Source of the DNA: Pyrus communis
Lineage: Eukaryota; Streptophyta; Magnoliopsida; Rosales; Rosaceae
Direction of reading: 5' to 3'
DNA: 64,000 nucleotides
Assembly (NCBI RefSeq): GCF_963583255.1
Contig: NC_084816.1
Coordinates: 14,681,100-14,745,099 of the forward strand
The notes under the pieces were generated by a model. That model was not told the origin of the DNA. It did no database searches and saw only the letters and a program-made list of their open reading frames with translations. A program made the translations under genes and the position numbers. Position 1 is the first letter of the stretch. Each line of letters opens with the position of its first letter. Shown here in pieces: positions 22,072-33,092 of this stretch.

Positions 22072-22749
22072 TCACAAAGGTTGTTTACGTGAAGCCCCAC
22101 TACGAGGCGCAGAAGCGGAAGGCATAGAAGCAGAAGGCATAGAAGCGGGAGGCATCGAAGCGGAAGCCATCGGAGCGGGAGGCATCGGAGCTAGAGCATT
22201 CCAGGCTTCAATACTTGGCCAAGCGCTGGATGACCCAGGAAAAAGGTGCCTCTGGAGATAAGACGCAAGCCTTTGACGATCACTGTGAATTCGACCCTCA
22301 GATTCTTGCAGCTCATCAAGCTTCCTCTTCATCCCCGACGAATAGTTATTTGCAAGCACATGCAAACTTCTATTCTCGTACTTAAGCTGCTGGATCTCTT
22401 GCTTAAGTCTTTCCACCTCTGCCATCAACGATTCCACTTGGCGGGACCGAGCAAGCAGGCGTTGGCCCATGTTGGACACAGAACTCGCACACTGAACACT
22501 AAGTGCGAGGGACTCTTGAACGGCCAACTCATCGGACCGTCCTGACAGCAGCCTACTATCTTTTGGAGTGAGGAGGTTTTTAGCTACTATTGTAGCTGTT
22601 GTGGCGTCCTGCATCACAGAGTCTTCACCTGAAAGAGGACCGTTAGAAGATAAAAAAGAAGGGCGCCATACGTTACCTTGACGCGGCGCGCCCGTATCAC
22701 TGCTAAGGCTCAATTCCAAGCTAAGGTTCGATGAGTTTGCCATTTTCAA
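22072..22749 (-). CDS. Antisense ORF with coiled coil, inside nested LTR element (225 aa)
   Basis: This intact ORF runs opposite to the element and starts only 60 bp past the end of the sense ORF. The second Met (22743) gives MANSSNLSLELSLSSDTG, which looks the more natural start. An N-terminal Ser/Asp-rich part is followed by SVSNMGQRLLARSRQVESL and a heptad-like coiled coil at about residues 95-165 (SLMAEVERLKQEIQQLKYEN, then MKRKLDELQESEGRIH). The C-terminus is low complexity, with repeated PMPPAPMAS and PSASMP units encoded by a 15-bp tandem repeat. I recognise it as a type of predicted protein that recurs in Rosaceae genomes within LTR elements, but know no function. Antisense ORFs of this kind are known in some plant Gypsy elements. 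It is not the usual gag, protease, reverse transcriptase or integrase. Confidence 0.7.
   Translation of the reverse strand: MKMANSSNLSLELSLSSDTGAPRQGNVWRPSFLSSNGPLSGEDSVMQDATTATIVAKNLLTPKDSRLLSGRSDELAVQESLALSVQCASSVSNMGQRLLARSRQVESLMAEVERLKQEIQQLKYENRSLHVLANNYSSGMKRKLDELQESEGRIHSDRQRLASYLQRHLFPGSSSAWPSIEAWNALAPMPPAPMASASMPPASMPSASMPSASAPRSGASRKQPL
22119..22192 (-). repeat. 15-bp tandem repeat coding the antisense ORF tail
   Basis: GAAGCGGAAGGCATA-type units recur five or more times on the + strand with small changes. On the minus strand they encode the PSASMP/PAPMAS repeat. Copy number is likely to vary between element copies. Confidence 0.8.
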
Positions 22750-24180
22750 AAGTGTTCAAAGAGAAGGGGAGGATGAAGTTAAAATTTCAAAGGGCCGGAG
22801 ACGATGTTCAAGAATGGGAAATCTTCAGAGTGTGTATGTTGGCGGTGATCAATACCTCTATAAGAAGCCAAGGCAACGCGTCCACCGATTCAAAGAGCCG
22901 GATTTTCCGGCGTAAGTTAGGCGACGCTCCCTCGGCTTTTCAGAAAACGCGTTCAACTTTGTCAAAAGATTTCTGACAAAGCTGAAAACACGTGGACGCC
23001 ATCATCGCAACTACACATCTTTAGCCGACAAGCGCAAAGTTCGGCGACACTTTCTCTGCTTTTCAGAAGACGCGTGCAGCTTTGTCAAAAGGAGCCGCAT
23101 CTGCACTCCCACGTGTCGTTCAGAAATCGAAGGGGCGCCTGCTCAGAAATCGAAGGGGCGCCTGCTCAGAAATCGAAGAGGCGTATTCAAAGATCGAAGA
23201 GGCGCCACTATTTCAAAAAGCCGGAGTTGCGGGATCAAAACGTTTGTCGACAAAGGTAAAAAGTACCACCACTTGCTATTATCTCTATATATGTCGACCT
23301 TCGTATTTTATGGCAGGGCAAACCTGAAGAAAATGCCCAACTTTTCCTCACCTCTGAGGGCGCACTCCCAGCGAAGCCTCTTGAAATACTCAATTTTTTC
23401 TCCCCCAAAGAAGATACCAGAAACCTGGAGTACAAATGAGGCAGAAGGAAACGGTCGATCGAAGCATGTGGAGACAACCACAACAAATACATGTGCTGCT
23501 TCATTCGCCGTTTCTTCAAAAGCAAAGGTATCTCATATCATCAAGGTCTAAAGCAAAAGTATCTCATATCATGCTCTTTCCCTGTCCTTTTCTTTGTCTT
23601 TGTTATTACTCGCATGGCAAAGTAAACAAAGGCAATCAGAGGCACTTGGAGTCAGTCTTCTGTTCTGGAACCGACTGCCTGGAATCCATTCCTGATTGCT
23701 TACCTAGAGTTGCTCTCGAGTAGTCATCTTCAACGGTTGACACACTTCCGGAGAAGGGACCACTTCTGCAAGGGGAGCAAGCAAGGCAAGTGAAAATGAT
23801 ACATTGAAGCATGTGGAGACAAACGTAGGCTGAGTTATCCTCCAACCCTTTTCAATACGAATTGGAAAGATTGAACAAAGAAACAGACCAAAGGAGTAAG
23901 CTCAGACCTTCGGGGGAGACCAAAAGAAGCCTGCTGCCCAGTTCAAGAGTAGCACAAAGGAAAATCAACGATGGGAGCAGCGCAGTTCAAGAGTAAGCCT
24001 GTGGAATCACAAAGATCAAAGCCTCAATGCAATTACCAAGGAGAAGATGGAATTTACACTCCATAACCAGATTTGCGTCTCTAAACTCTTCTTTTTGTTA
24101 ATTACATTCTGCCATGTTTAGTATGTTTAAGTTCTTTTTGTGTGTTTACTTATGTTTTGTGTGAATCTATGCTTAGAACA
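22750..24180. other. Nested element internal noncoding region
   Basis: No domain-bearing ORF is present. The DNA is less AT-rich than its surroundings and has MluI-like ACGCG and GGCGCC phrases. It contains several direct repeats, such as CTTTTCAGAA.ACGCGT and TATCTCATATCAT. A TATATATAGAGA-like sequence on the minus strand near 23284-23293 could serve the antisense ORF, but it also reads TATATA on the plus strand, so direction is undecided. Confidence 0.5.
23121..23210 (+). repeat. 23-bp tandem repeat, three units plus partials
   Basis: Units starting CAGAAATCGAAGGGGCGCC lie at 23121, 23144 and 23167, with diverged copies to about 23210. It lies in the internal region upstream of the antisense ORF. 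There are no spacers, so it is not a CRISPR array. Confidence 0.85.
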
Positions 24181-25915
24181 TTGAGGACAATGTTTGATTT
24201 AAGTGTGGGGGGGTAACTAATGTTGTTAATGCAAATTCGTGGGATTTTATCACCCATTACTTCAAATGTTGTTCTTTGCTGTTTTAAGGTGTTTTTAAGT
24301 TGTTTTAAGTTGTTTTAGTATGTTTTGTTTTTATAACTCCGAAAATCACATAAAAATTTGAAAAATATGTTTTGAAAAGCCTAAAAATCGTTTTTGTGTG
24401 TTTGTGTCTTAGGGTACCTTCCAACACAATGATAAGGATTTGGTTTGTAAATTGCATGACTGTTAAAAAGAGTTATTAACATAGAGAAAAGTTTGATTTA
24501 CTCTTGGTATATGCTTGGTTATGGTTATAATATATGACTTCACATGCAATCATAAAAGAAAAATTCGTTTTTGTAACATGCTTGAAGGAAGGAACTCAAA
24601 CAAACGCTACAACCCTGTGAGACTCGAGCCATTACCTTCTTTGGAGAGTTATTTTCTGTGATTTCTTGTTTTCTAAAGTCGTTGCATGATCTCATTATTC
24701 TTGCTTGGTTGCTAATTAGAAGGCGTTTCATCACTTAGTTCCAAATGCTAGAACTTGCATCCATTCCATTCAAAGCATGATTGCATAATATATATCAAGA
24801 TGAAGTGTGTAGTGAAGCCATCAACCAAATAGCCAACCCATGCACTATATATTGTAGGTCATAATCCCCATTGAGCCATTGTTAGCCTTTGTTATTTGTT
24901 TATCCATATCATCCCTACCTAGCCTAGATTAGGACCACCCATACCCTTGTTCTTGAAGCATAGTAAGCATGATTTAGAGGGAATCCTTTCGATTTTGCAA
25001 AACAACAAGTGTGGGGGAATTTGTGTGTGTGTGTTGATATGCCAAAAAAAAAAAAAAAAAAAAAAAAAGAAATAAGGCATGAGTGAGAATAAAAAGAAAA
25101 AAAATATTTCGTGGAAAAAGAAAAAGAAAAGAAAAATTTGTGAAAAGAAAGAAAAAGAGTATGAAATAAGTGAAAATAAGCTCACATGTTTGTGGTAGTT
25201 GAAGAAAGGGTCCAAAACGTTGAATATGGCCCTAAGAGTTGTGTGAATTTTCCCCTTGTGTGTCTAAGTGAGTTTCTGCAATCACGAGTGATTCTAAGTG
25301 TCAAATTTCATTACTTTGCTTGTTATTGCCTAAAGAACGTTTGTTATCCTTACCTTTCATTGTTAGCCAATCACCCTTAACCCGTTACAACCCTTATGCT
25401 TCATTCTTGATCATTATGTTTTCAATAATGTGGAGTTTGGAATTGATGTAAGCATATGGTGTCCCTGGTTCTCGCATCTAATTAGTAGCATTCCTTTCAT
25501 GAGATCATATTCATATACATTCCAGAAAATGCTTTCTTTGATATAACATATGTGAGTGTTAGAATTCATATTTACATCAATCTTCTCACATATAACTAGT
25601 GTAGGGAGTGTAGTCAGAAAATCTGTGTGAAAAACGAGTACATCTAGTAAGAAATTGAGGGAATTCTCTAAGGCATGTTACTACATTTGAAATGTGTTTT
25701 AATTGCTTAATTGTGAACTAGTATGTGGTGACTATGATTAAGAATGTACTTAAGTGTAAAGATGGCTCAAATCTGTGAGAATAATGATTTTTAACTTGTC
25801 ATGTGCATTGGAAGTCCCTGATACGATTGTTGGAAGGTGTAGGTTGTGTTTTGTTCTTTTTGTTTTGTTTTTCTGTTTTGCTCGAGGACTAGCAAAAGCT
25901 AAGTGTGGGGGTATT
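24181..25915 (+). other. Nested element 3' internal region with three PPT-like phrases
   Basis: AAGTGTGGGGG occurs at 24201-24211, 25008-25018 and 25901-25911. Only the last touches the LTR and is the working polypurine tract. An A-run at 25045-25067 and an ATTGAGGACAATGT phrase at about 24179 are also present. No ORF with a domain is seen. Confidence 0.7.
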
Positions 25916-27848
25916 TGATAGGAGCATATTTATGCGACTTAAATGGCTTGTTCTCGTACATTTACGTTATGTTTCTTTAGTTATTTTAGTACTTTAAGCT
26001 ATTTTCGTGTGTTTGTAGGTCCAAAGGGCTAAAGGAGCAAAAAGATGCATTTTGGAGACTTTTGGAGCACTTTTGGGCTAAGGACGGATAGCTTATGCTT
26101 GAAGCCAAAGTGTTGGACGAAATTGAAGACCTAATTGGAGCCAAAGTGTTGGAACCTTGTTCTCTTTAGTTTTAGGACATTTAAACCTTTCCTAATCCCA
26201 ATCATGCCATGCATAACACACATCCATTCTAACACATTGTCATTGCACATGCATTTCCTTCATTAGTTAACCCACATGCACTTATCACTTATCATCACCA
26301 CATATCATATCACTTAATCACTTATCACTTATCATCACCACTTAACCACTTATCATATCATAACCACATATCATATCACTTATCACTTATCACTTAACAT
26401 ATCATCCACCTACTTCACCTACAACATCCACCTACTTCACCTACAACATCCACTTCACCTACAACATCCACCTACTTCACCTACAACATCCACCTACTTC
26501 ACCTACAAATGACATAGCCATATGTTCCCTCCACTACTCCTATAAATACCCTTGCATTCATTCATTCATGGACATCTCATTTTCATACACAACACATTAC
26601 AAACACATTCTCCCTTCCCTAGCCGTGAGCTTCCCATCCATTCCCTTATAATCCAAACACCACTCCTCATCCATTTCCATAATCCCCCAAACCTCACCTT
26701 AGACCTTGTGCTACAACAACGAGGAAGATAAGAGGGCCTAAACGTTCATACAATTCAAGTGTGAGTTGTTGGAATGTTTAGGTGTTTCTTTGATTTCAAA
26801 GTTTAAATTTAATTCTCTTTGTTTTGTACGTATGAGGAATGGAAGAGAAGAGTGCCTAAACGTTCATACAATTCAAGTTTGAGTTGTTGGAATGTTTAGG
26901 TGTTTCTTTGATTTCAAAGTTATGAGGAACTAAACCCCTTTTTGGCTAGGGGTGATTTCAATACCATGATTATTTATGTGATATGAATTGATGAATTCCG
27001 GTTATGAACTCTTGATTCGTGAATGCAATTGGCTTAACTATTTGATGATTAACTTATTTGTGTTTGTTGATTGAGGGTCGACACTTAATTAGCATGCATG
27101 AATATGTGGCTAAAGTTTAAGAAGGTTTCACATAATCGTTACTAACTTATACTTGAAAGTAGTGAAGGTCGCTTGTCACGATCGCGTTAAGTTTAATTCT
27201 TAGCATGAGTAACATGATGTCATAGTTGCAAATGCTTTGTCAATGCTTATGGTTTTCATTATTCTTAATGATCTTCGATTGTATCTCTATTATGATGACA
27301 TGTAGGGAACTTTTGAGAATGTTTTGGGTTGTCGAATGATGCCATCCAATCCAATAATATAAGGAAAATCTGAGGGTTAACTAGTGATGTCACGGTTAAT
27401 TTGGGGCATTGTCGTTCATAATTCAATGAAGGAATAACTGGAAATTGTTTCATATGCATAAATATCATGTGTAGAGAAAGAACCCTTAGCTAGCATTCAT
27501 CCATAAATTTCATATTTACATTCTGTCTAGTTTATTAACTTGTTTCGTTATATCAATTTTCGTAAAACCTCAATCCCCCTTTTGCTTTAATGTTCATTTT
27601 AGTTAGAATTCAATTTAGTTTGTGTTTTTAAAGCATTTTGAGTTTTTGGTTTGTCTTAGTGTTTTAAACTTTAATTTTGCATTCTTTGAGTCTAGTTTAG
27701 TGTTTTAAACTTTATTTTACGTTTTTGAGTCAGTTTCCAAGTGATTAACAATCCCTCCTAATCCCCGGTCCAGAACGATCCCTACTTATATCATTACTAC
27801 AATTGTCAAAAAGAGGGTTTAATTTGTGTGCGTATAAATCACGCATCA
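25916..27848 (+). repeat. Nested element 3' LTR (1933 bp)
   Basis: Equal in length to the left LTR, with one substitution seen by eye. It ends CACGCATCA, followed by AGTAT, the duplicated target. Internal tandem repeats match the left LTR in copy number, as expected for a very recent insertion. Confidence 0.97.
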
Positions 27849-27853
27849 AGTAT

Positions 27854-28223
27854 ATCTCTCAACAAGATTAGACCAAACTTCACTAGCAGTTCTATAACTA
27901 ATTACATACTCCATTTCTTCATCAGACAATGTTGCTAGAAGCAAACTTAGCAAAGCCATATCAGTAGATTCCCATTCTACATAAGCAACAGTAACTTCCT
28001 TAGTAACCCTAGTTTCAGTATGAATTACAAACTTTGGTGGACACAAATTTGTACCATCAAAGTGCTCAAACAATTTATATCCCTTCAAAACAGCTTTAAA
28101 TTGAAATGCCCATTTGGCAAAGTTATCATCACATAGCTTAATGGTAAGCATACCTAGAAGACTCTTAATTTTCACAACTAGAGTAGTCATGACTAATATA
28201 GAACTATCAAGAATTGCAATCAA
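27854..28223 (-). pseudogene. Copia gag N-terminal half
   Basis: The minus-strand reading contains LCDDNFAKWAFQFKAVLKGY, then LFEHFDGTNLCPP, then TVAYVEWESTDMALLSLLLA and YRTASEVWSNLVERY. This is the UBN2/retrotran_gag pattern of plant Copia elements. The reading stops where the nested element entered, and it continues on the far side at 18561. So this half alone cannot make a full gag. Confidence 0.9.
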
Positions 28224-28683
28224 GAAATATCAGCAACTTAGATGAAAGAATGACATTTTCTTCCGAATCAAGAAAGAATGAAACTTTCTTGACAAAAACT
28301 ATTCCCAAATCAAGAACTCACAGATTTCATGATCGACACATAAAATCTGCTCAAAATATAAAAAAAGAAAACTCCAAATTTCCGGATCCAATCACAAAGT
28401 AATCTCAATCACGGAATTCACCAATCAAAAAACTTATACTTCTTTAAGAATTGAAAACACTACGAGAAAAACGATATCACATGAAGATACGAAACCAACA
28501 CTATCAATGAAGTCCTAGAAACATCAACAACATTAAGAATTTCACATCACCAACTTCTGCAAGATCACCAAACAATCACCAATCACAACTTCAACTTAAA
28601 AGAGCAAACACAAACAATCGTTTATATTCAACTGAAGACACAGGATCAGACATTGCCTCAAGGCATGGCTGGCGAGGATACCA

Positions 28684-28943
28684 TGATAACTATGCAATTG
28701 AAAAGAGCAAATGAACTAAGGAAGAAAAAGATAAAAGGCGGGAAGAAGAGAGAGAGAAAGATTTTAGAAATGTAAAGCTTGTATATTTCACATTGTAGTA
28801 AATGAATATTACACGCATAGTTTTATCGAGACTCTTCTTACATCAACAATTACTACAATACCTTCTAACTAACTTTGCTCTTTTAACAAACTTAACTAAC
28901 TGATGATGACAAGTGTCACCATCTTATGACACTATAACTATTA
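28684..28943 (-). repeat. Copia 5' LTR
   Basis: Matches the LTR at 15684-15940. In minus orientation it runs TAATAGTTATAGTG.. to ..GCATAGTTATCA and is followed by TGGTATC, the start of a tRNA-Met-type primer-binding site. CACTT follows the outer end at 28944-28948. Confidence 0.9.
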
Positions 28944-28948
28944 CACTT

Positions 28949-29340
28949 GAGGTAAACTAATTTTGGTATAGTAAAGCGAATAAATTTTAAGATCTAAATT
29001 TGTTTCTGGAAATGTTAATTTTCAAGTGAGAATGACTTGTACAATGTAATGGACATTTGTCACTGAAAATGAGGGTTTCAAACAATTGTATTGTACTACA
29101 AACGAACTGAACGTGTGTAGTTTAAATGCATTTTATTTCGTACTGTACATGATTGTATTATTCAAACATTATACATGAATGAATTACGTGGAAGGTGAAT
29201 CAATAGATGAAATTATGCTGAACATTGTTCAAACATATGCAATGTTGCTTATTGAATCAATTACATCCGGAACTAATGGTTCCACACATAACAACAACGT
29301 GAAGTTTTATCAGCCCCTACTTATTTAAGGGCAAAGGTTG
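28949..29340. other. Intergenic DNA right of the Copia element
   Basis: No gene, repeat or element is visible, apart from the start of the FAR1-like relic. Confidence 0.4.
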
Positions 29341-29890
29341 TCCTGAGTTAAGGGAACAGGATGTAGAAAGTAAGGAGTGTGGCTTGATAGAAGATGTTAA
29401 GGAATTTTACAAGAAGTATGCCAAGAACATGGACTTCAGTGGTAGAATAGACAAGGCATACATAGAAAAAAAGGGTAAAATGTCAACAAGATAATGGCTA
29501 TGTTTGAAGTAGATAGTAAGGAAGAAAAAGTGGTTCAAACATGAAAACGGACAACATACACCCAAAAATGGACAAGAGAGAACTGCCTTGGGTGTTTTGT
29601 AGTAAGCTACTGCAAAAAAAGGGTTGCTATATTGTGATGCAGTTCAAATCATACCATAGTCATGAGTCAGCTATTCCCTCTTATGTGGCATATCCAATAT
29701 CACATTGAAAATTTCATATGCAAATCTAGCACAGGCAATGAAAATGCACAAAGCATGTTTTAGAAGATGCCATGTATCTGATTATATGGTTGATAAAGTA
29801 GGGGGTTACCATCAAGTTGGTTTTAAAATGAAGGATTTTCATAATAGAATGGCCATAATCAGGCAAGCGCGTCACTGAATAACGATGCAG
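29341..29890 (+). pseudogene. FAR1/FRS-like (Mutator transposase-derived) fragment
   Basis: The plus strand translates as GLIEDVKEFYKKYAKNMDFS, then IDKAYIEKKGK, a stop, then WFKHENGQHTPKNGQERTAL and CYIVMQFKSYHSHE, with several more stops and shifts downstream. The order FYxxYAxxxGFSxRI, then the HxH of YHSHELAIPSYVAY, is that of the FAR1 DNA-binding (WRKY-GCM1-type) domain. FAR1/FRS proteins are transcription factors derived from Mutator transposases. No transposase core or SWIM zinc finger is present. It could come from a gene copy or from a Mutator element. It is clearly non-functional. Confidence 0.6.
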
Positions 29891-30789
29891 AATTCAATGT
29901 GGCCATATGTTTTGTGCAATGAGAACTGAGAATTTTGGCCATAATATGTGTGCTACAAGAAGGGAAACGTCTAAGAGAGCGAGCATAAAGGAATCCAGAA
30001 ATCACACAAATAGAGGCATTGTTCACGTTGTTGATGATTTATACATATATATATATATATAGTATAGTATAGCGATATCATTAATAGTTAAATAGTTAGT
30101 TGTCAAAAAGAAGAAAATCGATAGGATCAAACCTGCGTCAGTGTGCATAAACATGATTTTCAATTATTACATGAAATTTCATTTCATTTGCACATCCTTG
30201 ATGTTGTTCTTCATCTTTTGTAGAGTAAGGATTTTGGGAAAATATAGACTTTTCACATTTGAAACCATTTGAGTAATTTTTAGGGATGTGTTAACGAGAC
30301 TCACCCAAAAAGCCATTCCGTCAAAATTCCCTAGTCACATAGCATTTCAACCCCTCATTGAATTCTAGTTGGGCCCTACATCTTAAACAAAACAAGAAAA
30401 ACACAAATGTTCAGTAACCATTCATGCCTTGGAAATGCAAACAGTGGCAATTTTCATCTATTATGTCATCAAATTTAAATCTTATATTCGACCCCCATGT
30501 AAGCATAGGAAGCAAAAATATGAGTAGCTAAGAAGAAAAACCAAGAGACCACGTAATCCCGAGAGCCACCTCACACCGTCGTCTGCAACCTTTATCTTCC
30601 CACCATCGGTAAAAATTACGGCTCTAAACCTTCTATATCTTTCTCTCTTTTCTTCACTACCTCGAGACCCAACTCCAACCAAAGCAAATAAAAAAAAAAA
30701 TTGATGATAGATAAGACCAATTATTCAAAGCCCACTTCCAAATTAACGCAAATTCTAAGACCAAATTTTAAGACGAGAGCATGGCTAAT
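29891..30789. other. Intergenic DNA with small (TA)n
   Basis: A TA run lies at 30044-30061, followed by AGTATAGTATAGCG. No gene is visible. A minus-strand open frame at 30482-30682 has no domain. GAGCATGGCTAAT at 30777-30789 may be the left target duplication of the LINE. Confidence 0.45.
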
Positions 30790-31418
30790 TACTATATATT
30801 ATCCTTCCCATCTCATCCCTAAGAGCTCATCCCTGTTTACTTAGGGTTCCCACCAGTTCCATCTAGTTCTCACTTTGTTCTTTGCCCTTTGATCCTAACA
30901 ACACCATGTTTACCACCAACCACTGGTTGTAAAAGATATTTTAGCCTTCCCTTCAATATCTCACTCATCACATATATTAAAACCTCTCACCATTAATTCC
31001 TTCCACCCACTGCTTTTATTTCCTTCTTGTCGTTGCACCCTCCTTATACCAGTTCAAATCTTCTAAAATCTACTATTTTACTTTCTTAATCTGTTCTCTA
31101 TTTCACAGTTCTTGATGGTATGATCAAGATAGATTCCCGTGGGTGATTTATCTCATTTTGGGGGTTTGACCTTCTTGTTCCCAAAACCACAAATCTCAAA
31201 CACGTAGACCTTCTTTTGGAGAATTTAATCCCTCTCATGTCAATGCTCCCTACAATATCCAATTTGCAGCCCTAGTTGGTGGCTTGCTACCTATGTTAAG
31301 GAATATTCCTTTACTCCTTTCTTTTTTTCTGTCATTCCCATTATGTTCCCATCGAAACCTTTCCTTTTTAAACCCTACATCCCATACCTACTTAATCTCT
31401 CAACCCCAAGTTGCAAAC

Positions 31419-32166
31419 ATGGAGGAAAATACTACCCATACCAACAAATTTCTAGTTAATCTAGATAGAAAACTTGAACACTTCATCACCAACACTGGTA
31501 CCTTCTTGGCGGGTTTCCTGATTGCTGAGTGCCCACCCTCTTCAAGTATTACCATGGGTTTAATCCAAAGTTTTTGAGACATCTACAGCGACTTCAAAGT
31601 TTTAGCTCGCACGGACACTCCATTATCACTGCACCAACAGAATCTGCAGCCGATCATGTTCTCGATGATGGTCCATGGAACATTGCGGGGGACTGTCTTG
31701 CTATTCATAAGTGACCACTGTATCTCACTTTTGAGAAAATCCTAGCTCATTGGATTTACTACTACGTTCAAATGCATGGGGTGCCTCTAGTAGACTTTTC
31801 TTCTCAAAATGCATGTACGTTTGGGAACCCATTTGGTGAAGTCATAGATGTTGATGACCCTCTAGCTTGCCCAGAGGATGTTTGTGACTTTATCTATGTT
31901 TGTCTTACCGTTGATGCTAAGAAACCATTATTTAACGGATTTTGGCTGCAGCACCTAGATGAAGAAAGATCCAAGGTGATGTTCAAATATGAATGCCTCT
32001 CCAATTTCTGTTTTAGATGTGCAAGACTCGGTCACTCTGACAAAAACTATGACCATGAAATGTCAAATGTGTGCAATGACTATCCTTACTCTACTGCCAT
32101 GATTGGGGAACAAGTCTATCTGCCCCGAATCACTCCAGCTTCCTATTCTAACCATAGTTCTAGTTG
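31419..32166 (+). pseudogene. LINE ORF1 (DUF4283-type with zinc knuckle), disrupted
   Basis: The reading starts MEENTTHTNKFLVNLD and shifts frame near 31520. It continues with HVLDDGPWNIAGDCLAIHK, a stop, then VQMHGVPLVDFSSQNACTFG, LTVDAKKPLFNGFWLQHLD and FKYECLSNFCFRCARLGHSD. These blocks are the usual DUF4283 layout of plant LINE ORF1 nucleic-acid-binding proteins. In the knuckle CFRCARLGHSDKNYDHE the last Cys position is Tyr, so it would not bind zinc normally. It lies upstream of the endonuclease and reverse transcriptase. Confidence 0.85.
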
Positions 32167-33092
32167 ATGAGGAAATAGGTGGAACTCTCCTTCCCCCAGA
32201 TACTCAAGGTCTTCCCTGGGTTCTTGGAACCGCTCTACCAAAACCGCCAGTGAGAAATGCCTCGGCCACTATCATCTTTACTAGAACGCACAGAGAGTTT
32301 TTTAGGGATGACTATCTTTATCCCTTAGCCTGTCTCTTACGGAGCCACAAGTGTCCCCTACTCTACCAATGTTATGTATGGCTACTTATGTGGAAACCAA
32401 CTCCAACCTATCTCTCAACTTGTCCACCTTTGACCTTTTCCAGAAAAAAAATTCCAACATCTACAGACGCTTCTGCTGCCAGCTGGCTTACGAAATCTTC
32501 CCAATCAACTTTGACTTTCCTATCACCTTCGAAGTCAACTGCTTTTTCCCCTTATACCGTTAACGCCTCTAATCTAATCACGTGTTTTCAGGATGGAGAT
32601 CATTTTCTCTCCCATCATACTCATTTGGAGCCATTTCCACCATTTCAAGCTTAATGAGACTCTCCGTCAGCAATACCCCTCAATCTCAGTCACTACATGG
32701 GGCTACTAATCATGCACATCAGTCTCACCATGTCTAGTATCACTCAAAACCTTCTGTTGGGAAACTTGAGGAAACCTCCCTTGGATTCTCTGCCTATTTG
32801 GAGTGCTCAGAAGCGGGAAGTTCCCAATTGTGAAACTGATGTGGGACCATGACAACCTATACTCGCACTTGTGGCCTGTCCTACTCCTATCACGACAAAT
32901 TAGGTTTCTCCTACATGGTGATAACCAAACCAATTATCTCTGTTGAAGATTCAAATGACATGGATAGCACCGCCTCTCCCTACTCACCGGATGAGGTCGA
33001 TAGTGGTACTATCAAGGGTGTGGAGAACCCCATAATTCTCCAGGGCATGGCTAGCCTAATCCAGCCACGAGGGATAAGTAATTTACCTTGCT

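Larger units (their letters stand above)
18567..27848 (+). mobile_element. Non-autonomous LTR retrotransposon nested in Copia gag (9282 bp)
   Basis: Two 1933-bp LTRs (18567-20499 and 25916-27848) begin TGATAGGAGCATATTTATGC and end CACGCATCA. Flanking target duplications are AGTAT at 18562-18566 and 27849-27853. A primer-binding site TGGCGCCGTTGCCGGGG lies 5 bp past the left LTR, and a polypurine tract AAGTGTGGGGG precedes the right LTR. Inside are a sense gag-like ORF and an antisense coiled-coil ORF. There is no reverse transcriptase, integrase or RNase H, so an autonomous partner must supply them. The binding site and the AAGTGTGGGGG phrase resemble Tat/Ogre-type Gypsy elements; that link is from memory. 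Confidence 0.95.
15684..28943 (-). mobile_element. Ty1/Copia retrotransposon, deleted and split by a nested element
   Basis: Two matching LTRs (15684-15940 and 28684-28943) are flanked by the identical 5-bp duplication CACTT (15679-15683 and 28944-28948). The minus strand reads, in order, gag, zinc knuckles, reverse transcriptase and RNase H. A purine-rich tract (CAAGGGGGGGCGAG on the minus strand) abuts the 3' LTR. Next to the 5' LTR, TGGTATC resembles the usual initiator-Met primer-binding site. Without the 9.28-kb insertion the element is only about 4 kb, because protease and integrase are missing. Stops and frameshifts are frequent. Confidence 0.93.

Noticed and set aside
23121..23210. 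CRISPR-like array
   Set aside because: The 23-bp units are directly adjacent without spacers and lie in a plant retroelement.
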